From Actinomadura citrea (GTDB taxonomy: Bacteria; Actinomycetota; Actinomycetes; Streptosporangiales; Streptosporangiaceae), in the NCBI RefSeq assembly GCF_013409045.1, contig NZ_JACCBT010000001.1, positions 2,728,001-2,792,000 of the forward strand: 64,000 bases of DNA, read 5' to 3'. The notes below the pieces were generated by a model that saw only the letters and a list, made by a program, of their open reading frames with translations, was not told where the DNA came from and did not search any database. Shown here in pieces: positions 26,971-35,626 of the stretch; within the stretch, counting starts at the first letter, position 1; each line of letters opens with the position of its first letter. The position numbers were made by a program, and so were the translations under genes.

Positions 26971-28521
26971 ATGACTGTCATGAGTGCGCCAATGGAGACG
27001 GCTCCCCGTACGTACGAGATCCGTACCTACGGGTGCCAGATGAACGTCCATGACTCCGAGCGGCTGTCGGGGCTGCTGGAGTCGGCCGGGTACGTCCGCG
27101 CGGTGGAGGCCGAGCCCGACATCGTGGTGTTCAACACCTGCGCGGTGCGGGAGAACGCCGACAACCGCCTCTACGGCAACCTCGGCCATCTGCGGCCCGT
27201 CAAGGACGGCCATCCCGGCATGCAGATCGCCGTCGGCGGCTGCCTGGCCCAGAAGGACCGCGACACCATCGTCAAGCGCGCCCCCTGGGTGGACGTGGTG
27301 TTCGGCACGCACAACATCGGGTCGCTGCCCGCGCTGCTCGAACGCGCACGCGTCCGGAGCGAGGCGCAGGTCGAGATCGAAGAGTCCCTGGTGACCTTCC
27401 CCTCGACGCTGCCGACGCGCCGCGAGTCGCCCTACGCCGCCTGGGTGTCGATCTCCGTGGGGTGCAACAACACCTGCACGTTCTGCATCGTCCCGTCCCT
27501 GCGCGGCAAGGAGCGCGACCGCCGGCCGGGGGAGATCCTCGCCGAGGTCGAGGCGCTGGTCGCCGAGGGCGCCCTGGAGATCACGCTGCTCGGGCAGAAC
27601 GTCAACGCCTACGGCTCGGGCTTCGGCGCCCTGTCCGGCGCGCCGGAGGAGGTCCGCGCGATGACCGGGGACGGGCAGTCGGCGTTCGCGGGGCTGCTGC
27701 GGGCCTGCGGCGGCGTCGAGGGCCTGGAGCGGGTCCGGTTCACCTCGCCGCACCCCAAGGACTTCACCGACGACGTGATCGCCGCGATGGCGGAGACGCC
27801 GAACGTGATGCCCTCCCTGCACATGCCGCTGCAGTCCGGGTCGGACGCGGTGCTGCGCGCGATGCGCCGGTCGTACCGGCAGGCGCGCTACCTCGGCATC
27901 ATCGAGAAGGTCCGGGCCGCGATCCCGGACGCGGCGATCACCACCGACATCATCGTCGGCTTCCCCGGCGAGACCGAGGCCGACTTCGAGGAGACCCTGC
28001 ACGTGGTGCGGGAGGCCCGGTTCGCGTCGGCGTTCACGTTCCAGTACTCCAAACGCCCGGGCACCCCGGCGGCGACCATGGACGGCCAGCTGCCGAAGGA
28101 GGTCGTCCAGGAGCGGTACGAGCGGCTCATCGCGCTCCAGGAGGAGATCTCCTGGGCGGAGAACCGCCGGCAGCTCGGCCGGACGCTCGAGGTGCTGGTC
28201 GCCGAGGGCGAGGGCCGCAAGGACGAGGCGACGCGCCGGCTCTCGGGCCGGGCGCCCGACAACCGCCTGGTCCACTTCGGCGTGCCGCAGGAGCCGGTCC
28301 GCCCCGGCGACATGGTCACCGTCGAGATCACCTACGCCGCGCCGCACCACCTGGTCGCCGACAAGCCCGCGCTGGGCGTCCGCCGGACGCGCGCGGGCGA
28401 CGCGTGGGAGGCCCGGCAGGGCGGGGACGGCGAAGCCCGGGGCGTGTCGCTGGGCATGCCGTCGATCGGGCGCCCGGCCCAGCCCGCCGCGGCCGCGCCG
28501 GGCTGCTCGACCTGCCCCTGA
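26971..28521 (+). CDS. miaB: tRNA-2-methylthio-N6-dimethylallyladenosine synthase MiaB
   Basis: Radical-SAM methylthiotransferase that adds a 2-methylthio group to i6A37 made by MiaA. It has an N-terminal UPF0004 domain with cluster cysteines C22, C57 and C91, the radical-SAM motif CNNTCTFC (C165, C169, C172), and a C-terminal TRAM domain (about 390-460). The C-terminus carries an added Gly/Ala/Pro-rich tail ending PGCSTCP. Numbering uses ATG 26971; ATG 26980 and 26992 are in-frame alternatives and none has a clear ribosome-binding site. The miaA gene follows two genes later. Confidence 0.95.
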   Translation: MTVMSAPMETAPRTYEIRTYGCQMNVHDSERLSGLLESAGYVRAVEAEPDIVVFNTCAVRENADNRLYGNLGHLRPVKDGHPGMQIAVGGCLAQKDRDTIVKRAPWVDVVFGTHNIGSLPALLERARVRSEAQVEIEESLVTFPSTLPTRRESPYAAWVSISVGCNNTCTFCIVPSLRGKERDRRPGEILAEVEALVAEGALEITLLGQNVNAYGSGFGALSGAPEEVRAMTGDGQSAFAGLLRACGGVEGLERVRFTSPHPKDFTDDVIAAMAETPNVMPSLHMPLQSGSDAVLRAMRRSYRQARYLGIIEKVRAAIPDAAITTDIIVGFPGETEADFEETLHVVREARFASAFTFQYSKRPGTPAATMDGQLPKEVVQERYERLIALQEEISWAENRRQLGRTLEVLVAEGEGRKDEATRRLSGRAPDNRLVHFGVPQEPVRPGDMVTVEITYAAPHHLVADKPALGVRRTRAGDAWEARQGGDGEARGVSLGMPSIGRPAQPAAAAPGCSTCP

Positions 28522-28574
28522 ACCCCGCATGATCGGGCCTGCCCCTTCGGCCGGCCCGCCCTCAAGGAGGCAGC

Positions 28575-29294
28575 GTGCTCGTATCGGCGGCGGTGTGCCC
28601 GCACCCGCCTCTCCTCGTCCCGGAGACGGCGGGGGAGGCGGCGCCGGAACTGGACGCGCTCCGGGCGGCCTGTGACCGGGCCGTCCGCCGCCTGGAGGGG
28701 AACGACGCCCTGGTCGTGGTCGGGGGCGGGCCGGAGACCCGCGCGTACAGGGAGGACGCCTACGCGACGCTCCGCCCGTACGGTCTCGACTGGACGATCC
28801 CCGGCGACGTCAGGGGCGGCGCCGAGGCGCTGCCGCTCTCACTCACCATGGGTTTCTGGCTGCTGGAGCGGCAGGGGCTCGGTAAAGGGGCGCGCTACCA
28901 GACCGTCGCTTTCGACGACCCGCCTGAGCGCTGCCTGACGCTGGGACGGGAACTCGCCGTGTCGGCCGAGCGGGTCGCGCTTCTGGTGATGGGGGACGGG
29001 TCGGCCCGCCGCTCGGAGAAGCCCCCCGGCCACCTCGACGAGCGCGCGGCCCCCTATGACGAGGGCGTGGCCAGCGCGCTCGGGCGGGCCGACGCCTGTG
29101 CCCTGGCCGGCCTGGATCCGGGGCTCTCCCGGGACGTCCAGGCCGCCGGGCGCGCGGCATGGCAGGTACTCGCAGGCGCGGCCGCTCAGGGCGGCGACGC
29201 CGCGGCACTCACGGCCGAACTCCTCGCCGACGAGGCGCCGTACGGCGTCGGCTACCTCGTGGCGAGCTGGTCACGGGCCGGCGGGCCCGCCTAG
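28575..29294 (+). CDS. Class III extradiol dioxygenase-like protein
   Basis: 239-residue protein with the LigB-type fold: MLVSAAVCPHPPLLVPETAG, then DALVVVGGGPETR, LPLSLTMGFWLL and LVMGDGSARRSEKPPGHLD. The CPHPP and GDGS segments correspond to the family's active-site loops, but I cannot confirm a full iron-binding set. GTG 28575 follows AAGGAGG by 4 bases. It lies between miaB and miaA, an arrangement I recall as frequent in actinobacteria, so a link to tRNA modification is possible but only inferred. It overlaps the convergent antitoxin-like gene by 4 bases. Confidence 0.75.
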   Translation: MLVSAAVCPHPPLLVPETAGEAAPELDALRAACDRAVRRLEGNDALVVVGGGPETRAYREDAYATLRPYGLDWTIPGDVRGGAEALPLSLTMGFWLLERQGLGKGARYQTVAFDDPPERCLTLGRELAVSAERVALLVMGDGSARRSEKPPGHLDERAAPYDEGVASALGRADACALAGLDPGLSRDVQAAGRAAWQVLAGAAAQGGDAAALTAELLADEAPYGVGYLVASWSRAGGPA

Positions 29295-29557
29295 GACGGC
29301 GGGCCGCCCGTCCCGCCGGGCTGGCCTCCCGCGCCGCCGGGCTGGCCGCTCGGTCCCTCGGCCTGGCCGCCTGCGCCGCCGGGCCGGCCGCTCTCGCGGT
29401 CGATGTAGCTTCCGGCCTGGTCCTGGACCCGGTCGACCTTGTCGGCGTGCTTGCCCCCGGTGCGCTGGTCGAACATGTCCCCGGCCTTCTCGACACCTTG
29501 CTTGGCCTTGTCGGAGTGCTGCCCGAGCATCTGCTTGACCTTGTCGACGATGGACAT
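29291..29557 (-). CDS. MT0933-like antitoxin family protein
   Basis: 88-residue protein beginning MSIVDKVKQMLGQHSDKAKQG, with a helical KxGVEKAGDMFDQRTGGKHADKVD core typical of the MT0933 antitoxin family (PF14013), followed by a Gly/Gln/Pro low-complexity tail of repeated GGAGGQ-like units. No toxin gene is adjacent on either side, so it may be an orphan or the family label may be inherited. Start ATG 29557; ends 4 bases inside the dioxygenase-like gene on the opposite strand. Confidence 0.7.
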   Translation of the reverse strand: MSIVDKVKQMLGQHSDKAKQGVEKAGDMFDQRTGGKHADKVDRVQDQAGSYIDRESGRPGGAGGQAEGPSGQPGGAGGQPGGTGGPPS

Positions 29558-29654
29558 CGAATCCCCCCGGATCCCTCGGCTCGTTCGGCGCCGCGGGCAC
29601 GGCGCGGCACCCGTTCATTCCGGCCATACCCGTTCTGTTGCCACAATCAATCCC

Positions 29655-30590
29655 GTGACCTCACCCAATGCCCCGCATGTGATCGCGGTCGTCGGCGCCA
29701 CGGCGGCCGGCAAGTCCGACCTCGCCGTCGAGCTGGCCCTCCGGCTGGCCGGCGAGGCGGTCAACGCCGACTCGATGCAGCTGTACCGCGGCATGGACAT
29801 CGGCACCGCGAAACTGTCCGCGGCCGAGATGCGCGGGGTCCCGCACCATCTGCTGGACGTCTGGGACGTGACGGTCGCCGCGAGCGTCGCCGAGTACCAG
29901 CGGCTCAGCGCCGACGCCATCGCCGGGATCAGGGGCCGGGGACGGCTGCCGGTGCTGGTCGGCGGGTCCGGGCTGTACGTGCGCGCCGCGCTCGACCGCC
30001 TGGAGTTCCCGGGGACGGACCCGGCCGTCCGGGGGCGCCTGGAGGAGGAGCTGGCACGGGTCGGTCCCGGCCCGCTGCACGACCGGCTGCGCGGCCTGGA
30101 CCCCGCGGCGGCGGAGGCGATCCTGCCGAGCAACGGCCGCCGGATCGTGCGGGCCCTGGAGGTCATCGAGATCTCGGGCCGCCCGTTCACCGCGACCCTG
30201 CCCGAGCACCGGTACCGCTACGACCACGTCGTGCAGATCGGGCTGAGCGTGCCCCGCGAGGTGCTGGACGAGCGCATCGCCCTGCGGGTGGACCGGATGT
30301 GGGAGGCGGGCCTGGTCGACGAGGTCCGGGAGCTGGAGAAGCGGGGCCTGCGGGACGGCCTGACCGCCGGGCGCGCCCTCGGGTACGCGCAGGTGCTGCG
30401 GTTCCTCGCGGGGGAGTGGACGGAGGAGCAGGCCAGGGAGGACACCGTCCGGACGACGCGGCGTTTCGCCCGCCGCCAGGAGTCGTGGTTCCGCCGCGAC
30501 CCGCGCGTGCGATGGCTGCCCCACGATGCCCCGGACCTGGTCGATCGCGCTCTCGCCCTGGTGAGCCGGGGGACGCCGGGCCCCATATGA
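29655..30590 (+). CDS. miaA: tRNA dimethylallyltransferase MiaA
   Basis: 311-residue enzyme that transfers a dimethylallyl group to A37 of tRNAs reading UNN codons. The P-loop is GATAAGKS (14-21); NADSMQLYRGMDIGTAK (about 35-51) is the tRNA/prenyl-binding motif, and TRRFARRQESWFRRD near 275 is the C-terminal family signature. GTG 29655 is used because an in-frame upstream extension would cross the neighbour's promoter and lacks homology. dapF begins 7 bases downstream. Confidence 0.95.
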   Translation: MTSPNAPHVIAVVGATAAGKSDLAVELALRLAGEAVNADSMQLYRGMDIGTAKLSAAEMRGVPHHLLDVWDVTVAASVAEYQRLSADAIAGIRGRGRLPVLVGGSGLYVRAALDRLEFPGTDPAVRGRLEEELARVGPGPLHDRLRGLDPAAAEAILPSNGRRIVRALEVIEISGRPFTATLPEHRYRYDHVVQIGLSVPREVLDERIALRVDRMWEAGLVDEVRELEKRGLRDGLTAGRALGYAQVLRFLAGEWTEEQAREDTVRTTRRFARRQESWFRRDPRVRWLPHDAPDLVDRALALVSRGTPGPI

Positions 30591-30597
30591 TCGGGGC

Positions 30598-31398
30598 ATG
30601 CGGTTCGTCAAAGGGCACGGCACCGAGAACGACTTCGTGATCCTCCCCGATCCGGACGGTGTCCTGGACCTCACCCCGGAGGCCGTCGCGCGGCTCTGCG
30701 ACCGGCGGGCGGGCATCGGCGCCGACGGCGTCCTGCGCGCGGTCCGGACGAAGGCCACCGAGTTCGACGCCGACGCCGAGTGGTTCATGGACTACCGCAA
30801 CGCCGACGGCGGCATCGCCGAGATGTGCGGCAACGGGGTGCGCGTCTTCGCCCGCTACCTGGTCGACGCGGGCCTGGCCCCGCCCGGGGAGTGGGACCTG
30901 GCCACCCGCGCGGGCCTGCGCCGCGTGACGCTCGGCCCGTCCGGGGACGTCAGCGTGGAGATGGGCCTGCCGGAGCTTCTCGGCCCGGGGGAGGCGTCCC
31001 TGGCGGGCGCGAGCTTCGCGGGCGAGCGGGTCAGCGTCGGGAATCCCCACCTGGCGTGCCGCGTCACCGAGCCGGTCGCCGCCCTGGACCTGTCGCACGC
31101 CCCGGACTTCGACCCGGCGGTCTTCCCCGCGGGGGTGAACGTCGAGTTCTACCGCAGCGTGGGGGAGCGGCACGTCGAGATGCGGGTGTACGAGCGCGGC
31201 TCCGGCGAGACCCGGTCGTGCGGCACCGGTACCGTCGCGGTGGCCGCCGCGGCGGCTCACGGCACGGCCGACGGCGCCGAATGGACCGTGGACGTCCCCG
31301 GCGGCAGGGTGACCGTCGTCCTGGACGGCGAGACCAGTTTCCTGAGGGGGCCGGCCGTCCTGGTGGCCGAGGGCGAGACGCGGCCCGGCTGGATTTAG
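30598..31398 (+). CDS. dapF: Diaminopimelate epimerase DapF
   Basis: 266-residue racemase converting LL- to meso-diaminopimelate for lysine and peptidoglycan. The two catalytic cysteines are C77 (AEMCGNGVR) and C208 (RSCGTGT). Length is slightly short of E. coli's 274 and both pseudo-symmetric halves are complete. ATG 30598 is 7 bases after the miaA stop, so likely co-transcribed. Confidence 0.95.
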   Translation: MRFVKGHGTENDFVILPDPDGVLDLTPEAVARLCDRRAGIGADGVLRAVRTKATEFDADAEWFMDYRNADGGIAEMCGNGVRVFARYLVDAGLAPPGEWDLATRAGLRRVTLGPSGDVSVEMGLPELLGPGEASLAGASFAGERVSVGNPHLACRVTEPVAALDLSHAPDFDPAVFPAGVNVEFYRSVGERHVEMRVYERGSGETRSCGTGTVAVAAAAAHGTADGAEWTVDVPGGRVTVVLDGETSFLRGPAVLVAEGETRPGWI

Positions 31399-31635
31399 CG
31401 GACCGCCCGTCTTACCTGGGCGTGTGCCGGTCCCGGGGCGGTCCCGGCACAGACGGGACAACTGTCCCTCTCCGGCGGGACCTTCCACCGCATAACTTCT
31501 CTCTTGCACACCCTCTGGTGAATGGCCCGTATGGACCGGGATGGGAGCCCCGGGCCCGTACGGAGCCCGAGGGCCGGTGGCGACCTTCTTGGCGGGGGGC
31601 GGTCACCGGCCCTCCCACCGGGGAGGGGCGGCGTC
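31399..31635. other. Convergent non-coding gap between dapF and the histidine kinase
   Basis: No gene seen. It holds GAGGGCCGGTG (31569-31579) and CACCGGCCCTC (31604-31614), an 11-bp perfect stem with a long loop, 22 bases beyond the kinase stop, which could end the kinase transcript. Confidence 0.5.
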
Positions 31636-33597
31636 TCAGGGGGAGACGCCGTTGACCGGCAGCCTGGCGCGGACCAGGGTCCCGCCCTTGGGGCCGGGCC
31701 CCACCGTGCAGGACCCGCCCAGCTCGGCCGCACGCTCGCGCATGGAGGACATGCCGATGCCGGAACGCACGTGGTCGGGCAGTCCCACACCGTCGTCGTC
31801 GACGGTGACGTGCAGATCACCGTTCAGATGCAGCCGCACCTCGGCGCAGCCGGCCTCGGCGTGCCGGTGGACGTTCGTCAGCGCCTCCTGGACGATCCGG
31901 TACGCCGCGACCTCGGCGGCGGCAGGCAGGCCCTTCAGATCGCCCTCGACGCGCACGTCCACCCGCGGGCCGTCCCCGGCGGCGACGACGCCTCCGAGCG
32001 CCTGGATCGCGCCCTCCAGCCCGAGGTCGTCCAGGGCGGGCGGCCGCAGGCCGTACACGAGCTCCCTGATGTCGCCGATGGTGCGCCCCATGGTGCTGCG
32101 CAGCTCCTCCAGCAGCCCGTCGACCGCCTCCGGGTCGGTCCTCAGCGTGATGCGCGCGGCGTCCACCGTCATGGCGAGGCTGGCCAGCGTCGGCCCGAGC
32201 CCGTCGTGCAGGTCGCGGCGCAGCCGCCGCCGCTCCTCCTCCCGCGTGCGCAGGATGTGCTCCCGGGAGCGCTGGACGTCCGCGGAGAGCCGCGCCGCGT
32301 TCGCCAGTTCGGCGAGGTTGCGGGCGAGGACGTTCGACAGGCGCGCGTCCGGGGTGCGGGTGACGCCGAACAGCAGGCGCCCCACCGGCTCGCCGTGCCA
32401 CACCAGCGGGATGAGCTGCGGGCGCTCGCCGAGCACTCCGTCCTCCGCCGAGACCGTCCGGCCGTCGCGGTCCAGCACCTCGATCGTGACGCCGGTCGCG
32501 TGCAGGGCAGAACGCGCCACCTCGGCGGCGACGGCGAGCGCGGCGCCCGGGTTCGCGGCGGTCTGCAGCCGCCGGTTCAGCCGGTCGGCGATCCGGTACG
32601 GATCGCGTTCACCGTGGATGAACCCGTCCACCGTGCGCTGCAGCCGCCGCCGGACGGGTTCGAACACCGCGCCTGCGACGATCGCGCCGGCGAGCCCGGC
32701 GAGGGTGCCCCGGCCGTGCGCCAGCAGGCTCGCGCTGCCGACGAGCGCGAAGTACACGCCGGTGATGACGACGACGAGGCCCGCGTACACCAGCGTCCGG
32801 CTGACCACGAGGTCGATGTCGTACAGCCGGTAGCGGGTGATCGCGATCGCGATGCAGATGGGGACGGCGACGATGGTGAGGTCGCGCAGCGGGTCGCCGA
32901 TCGGGCTGTTCTCGCCGGCGAAGATGATCGCCTCGGCGAGGATGCCGGGATAGACCACCCAGGCGATCTGCCGCCGGACGTCCGGCGGCGCCTGCACGAA
33001 CCGCACGGCCACCGAGAACAGGCCCGCCGCCAGGGCGGTGACGATGACCGCGCTGATCGGGAGCGGGATCGTCTCGAACGGGTACACCGAGACCCCGTTG
33101 TGCCAGCGGCGCACGTCCGGGTCGATCGTCAGGTGCGCGCAGACGACGACCGGGACGAGGCAGGCGAGGGCGAGGGCGGGCCGGAACCACCGCGACACCA
33201 GCCGGCCGTCCGGGAAGATCAACGGCAGCACGAGTGTCAGGGCGTAGGTGTCAACGGCCCACAGCCAGACGGCGAGCCACTGGACGAACCCGGCTCCAGG
33301 CCGGTGGTGGAGCTCCAACCAGGGGCCGAGGTTGAGCGACAGCACGTACAGCGAGGCACTGAAACCCGCGCCGACCATGAGCCAGGCGACCGTCAGCCCC
33401 GGGCGGTGCCGCAGGAGGACGGCGCCTGCGGGCGTCCAGGCCAGGGCGACCAGGATCTCCGGATGCCACCACACCATCCGCAGTTCGGACGGCACGCTGG
33501 CGCCGATGGTCAGTGACGCGGCGACGGACACGACCGCGGTCAGCGCGAGGAGGGCGCCCACGCGCCCCGCTCCGCGGTCGTGCTCTTCCGTCCCCAT
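31636..33597 (-). CDS. NarL-type sensor histidine kinase (orphan)
   Basis: 653-residue membrane histidine kinase. The N-terminal ~300 residues hold about eight transmembrane helices, then a HAMP-less linker with a GAF-like region (HATGVTIEVLDRDGR near 350-420), and the HisKA_3 module with phospho-acceptor His464 in RRDLHDGLGPT, the N-box NVHRH about residue 575 and GIGMSSMRERA. Start is ATG 33597, preceded by GGGGAG; a GTG two codons upstream is less likely. No response regulator is adjacent. The signal is unknown. Confidence 0.85.
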   Translation of the reverse strand: MGTEEHDRGAGRVGALLALTAVVSVAASLTIGASVPSELRMVWWHPEILVALAWTPAGAVLLRHRPGLTVAWLMVGAGFSASLYVLSLNLGPWLELHHRPGAGFVQWLAVWLWAVDTYALTLVLPLIFPDGRLVSRWFRPALALACLVPVVVCAHLTIDPDVRRWHNGVSVYPFETIPLPISAVIVTALAAGLFSVAVRFVQAPPDVRRQIAWVVYPGILAEAIIFAGENSPIGDPLRDLTIVAVPICIAIAITRYRLYDIDLVVSRTLVYAGLVVVITGVYFALVGSASLLAHGRGTLAGLAGAIVAGAVFEPVRRRLQRTVDGFIHGERDPYRIADRLNRRLQTAANPGAALAVAAEVARSALHATGVTIEVLDRDGRTVSAEDGVLGERPQLIPLVWHGEPVGRLLFGVTRTPDARLSNVLARNLAELANAARLSADVQRSREHILRTREEERRRLRRDLHDGLGPTLASLAMTVDAARITLRTDPEAVDGLLEELRSTMGRTIGDIRELVYGLRPPALDDLGLEGAIQALGGVVAAGDGPRVDVRVEGDLKGLPAAAEVAAYRIVQEALTNVHRHAEAGCAEVRLHLNGDLHVTVDDDGVGLPDHVRSGIGMSSMRERAAELGGSCTVGPGPKGGTLVRARLPVNGVSP

Positions 33598-33841
33598 GCA
33601 CACTCCCCGCCCAAAAGTAATGGAATGTTAAAACGCGCAGCTCCCTGTCCTGCAGTCCAAATCGCGTCCGCCTCAGGACACCGCTCAACCGGTTCGGCGG
33701 AGAACTCCCCGGGCGCGGTGCATGCGGGCGTGCCGTGATGGTAACCGCGAAATCGGGCGAAATAAACGGAAGGCGCAGGTCAGCGCCCCGCCATGGCCGC
33801 GCTGCCCGGCGAGGTGGGCCGGGGCCGGAGGCGGGCGCGGG

Positions 33842-34453
33842 TCAGGCCGTCAAAGTCAGCATGCTTTCGCGTGTCAGCGCCTTCAGCCCGCGCCTCATGT
33901 CCTCGGGGCCGAAGTCCTTGAGCAGCAGGCGCTGGATGAGGAATCCGGGGAAGAGGGCGAACAGCGTCTTTCCGGCGGCCACGACGTCGGTCTCGGCGGG
34001 AAGCAGACCCGCGCCGACCAGCCGCCGGATGTAGAGGGTCCAGGTGTCCCGCAGGTCGGTGACGTTGTCGGCGACGTACGCGGCGATCTCGGGATCGTGC
34101 ATGGCGAGGGCCCAGGCCTGGGGCGCGAGCCGGAGCGGGCCGTTCTCGCCGGACAGGGCGACGACGTGGGAGGCGAGCCGCTCGACGACCTCGTCGACCG
34201 GGAGCAGCGGGTCGCCGTCGGCGAGCGCGGTGAAGAACGTGCGCAGGTCGCCGATCACGGTCGCGATGTTCGCCTCGATGATCTCGTTCTTGCTCTTGAA
34301 GTACCGGTAGACGGCACCGGCGGAGAGTCCGGCCTCGGCGAAGATGTCCTGCATGGACGTCGCGTGGATGCCCTTGCGGATGAAGCAGGTGCGCGCCGCT
34401 TCCAGGATCTGGCGGCGGCGTCGCTCCAGGTGCTCCTCGCTGACTCTCGGCAT
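33842..34453 (-). CDS. TetR family transcriptional repressor
   Basis: 203-residue TetR protein. The DNA-binding half (ILEAARTCFIRKGIHATSMQDIFAEAGLSAGAVYRYFKSKNEIIEA) is at about residues 15-60. It is divergent from the membrane protein at 34553, and two similar palindromes lie in the 99-base gap. It should repress that gene and itself. 33604-33841, upstream of the kinase, holds no gene. Confidence 0.9.
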   Translation of the reverse strand: MPRVSEEHLERRRRQILEAARTCFIRKGIHATSMQDIFAEAGLSAGAVYRYFKSKNEIIEANIATVIGDLRTFFTALADGDPLLPVDEVVERLASHVVALSGENGPLRLAPQAWALAMHDPEIAAYVADNVTDLRDTWTLYIRRLVGAGLLPAETDVVAAGKTLFALFPGFLIQRLLLKDFGPEDMRRGLKALTRESMLTLTA

Positions 34454-34466
34454 GGTGCCAATCTAA

Positions 34467-34539
34467 AACGAACGTTCATTTCTTGACAAGCTCCGGAGAG
34501 GGTGCGAGGCTACGGCGCCAAAGAGAACGGACATTCGTT
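34467..34539. promoter_or_regulatory. Promoter with paired TetR operators
   Basis: AACGAACGTTCATT (34467-34480) and AACGGACATTCGTT (34526-34539) are related imperfect palindromes of the form AACGRAC-TTCRTT. Between them TTGACA (34483-34488) and GAGGCT (34506-34511), 17 bases apart, fit a sigma-A promoter for the plus-strand gene. The operators flank this promoter, a common repression geometry. Confidence 0.7.
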
Positions 34540-34552
34540 TTTGGAGGAGACC

Positions 34553-35536
34553 GTGCGGCCATCGCCCGTCGCGCGCACCGTCGGCGTGGCCGTCGGCGTC
34601 GCGTTGCTGCAGCTCATCATGATCGTCGCCTTCTCGTGGCCCGCCGCGCGGACGGCGCCGCGTGACGTCCCGATCGTCGTGACCGGCCCGCAGGCCGCCG
34701 TCGTCGCCGACCTGCTCGACCGCGGGCGGCCGGGCGCCTTCGACGTCCGGACCCGTCCGGACGAGGCCGCCGCGCGCGCCGCGATCGCGAATCGCGAGGC
34801 GTACGGCGCCGTCGTCACGTCGCCGTCCGGCCCGAAGGTGCTCACCGCTTCGGCCGCCTCGCCGCTGGTCGCCCAGCAACTCGCCGCCATGGCGACGCGT
34901 CTCGAACCGGGGGGCGCCCCGGCGCCCCCGCCCGTCCAGGACGTGGTCGCCGCGGACTCCGACGACCCCCGCGGGGCCGGTTTCGGCGCTCTCGCGCTCC
35001 CGCTGACCATGTCCGGGCTCGCGGCCGCGGTGCTGCTGACGTTCGCCATCCCGTCCCTCGCCTGGCGCACCGCCGGCACGGTGATCTTCGCCGGACTGGG
35101 CGGGCTGGGCATCGCGTGGATCGCACAAGGCTGGCTGTCACTGCTCCCCGGCTCCTACATCACGCTCGCAGGTGCCATGGCGCTGTCCGTCCTCGCCGTG
35201 ACCGGCACCGTGGTCGGCTTGGCCGCCGCCCTGGGCCGCGCCGGGTTCGGACTCGGCGCGCTCACGCTGCTGCTGCTCGGCAATCCTCTGTCGGCGGCCA
35301 CGTCGGCGCCCGAACTGCTGCCGCAGCCGTGGGGCACGATCGGCCAGTACCTGCCGCCGGGCGCGGCGGCCACCCTCCTCCGGTCGGTGGCGTTCTTCGA
35401 CGGCGCCGGGGACACCGGCCCGCTCACCGTCCTGACCGCCTGGGCCGCCGCCGGTTTCGCGCTCGTGGTCCTCGGCGGTCTGCGGAGGCGTTCGGAGGGG
35501 GAGGCCGTGCCCGACCGCGAACCGGTGCTCGCGTGA
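34553..35536 (+). CDS. ABC-2/YhgE-like integral membrane protein
   Basis: 327 residues from GTG 34553, preceded by GGAGGAG; an upstream in-frame start at 34502 falls between the operators and is unlikely. One N-terminal transmembrane helix (about residues 8-30) is followed by a ~110-residue soluble domain (VPIVVTGPQAAVVADLLD...), then about five or six further helices. The layout resembles ABC-2-type permeases of the YhgE/Pip kind, but no ATPase partner is adjacent. Controlled by the divergent TetR, so probably an efflux or cell-envelope protein. Function not established. Confidence 0.7.
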   Translation: MRPSPVARTVGVAVGVALLQLIMIVAFSWPAARTAPRDVPIVVTGPQAAVVADLLDRGRPGAFDVRTRPDEAAARAAIANREAYGAVVTSPSGPKVLTASAASPLVAQQLAAMATRLEPGGAPAPPPVQDVVAADSDDPRGAGFGALALPLTMSGLAAAVLLTFAIPSLAWRTAGTVIFAGLGGLGIAWIAQGWLSLLPGSYITLAGAMALSVLAVTGTVVGLAAALGRAGFGLGALTLLLLGNPLSAATSAPELLPQPWGTIGQYLPPGAAATLLRSVAFFDGAGDTGPLTVLTAWAAAGFALVVLGGLRRRSEGEAVPDREPVLA

Positions 35537-35626
35537 CCTTCACGGCATGAGTCCCGGCAATCCTCTGCGCTTTCCGTACTCACTCAATAACATTCGGTGA
35601 CCTTTGGGTGGTGAGAAGGGAAGACG

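Noticed and set aside
24967..28521. 1184-codon plus-strand open frame spanning the glu operon and miaB
   Set aside because: Only the part from 26971 matches MiaB; upstream is antisense to gluABCD and shows no domain.
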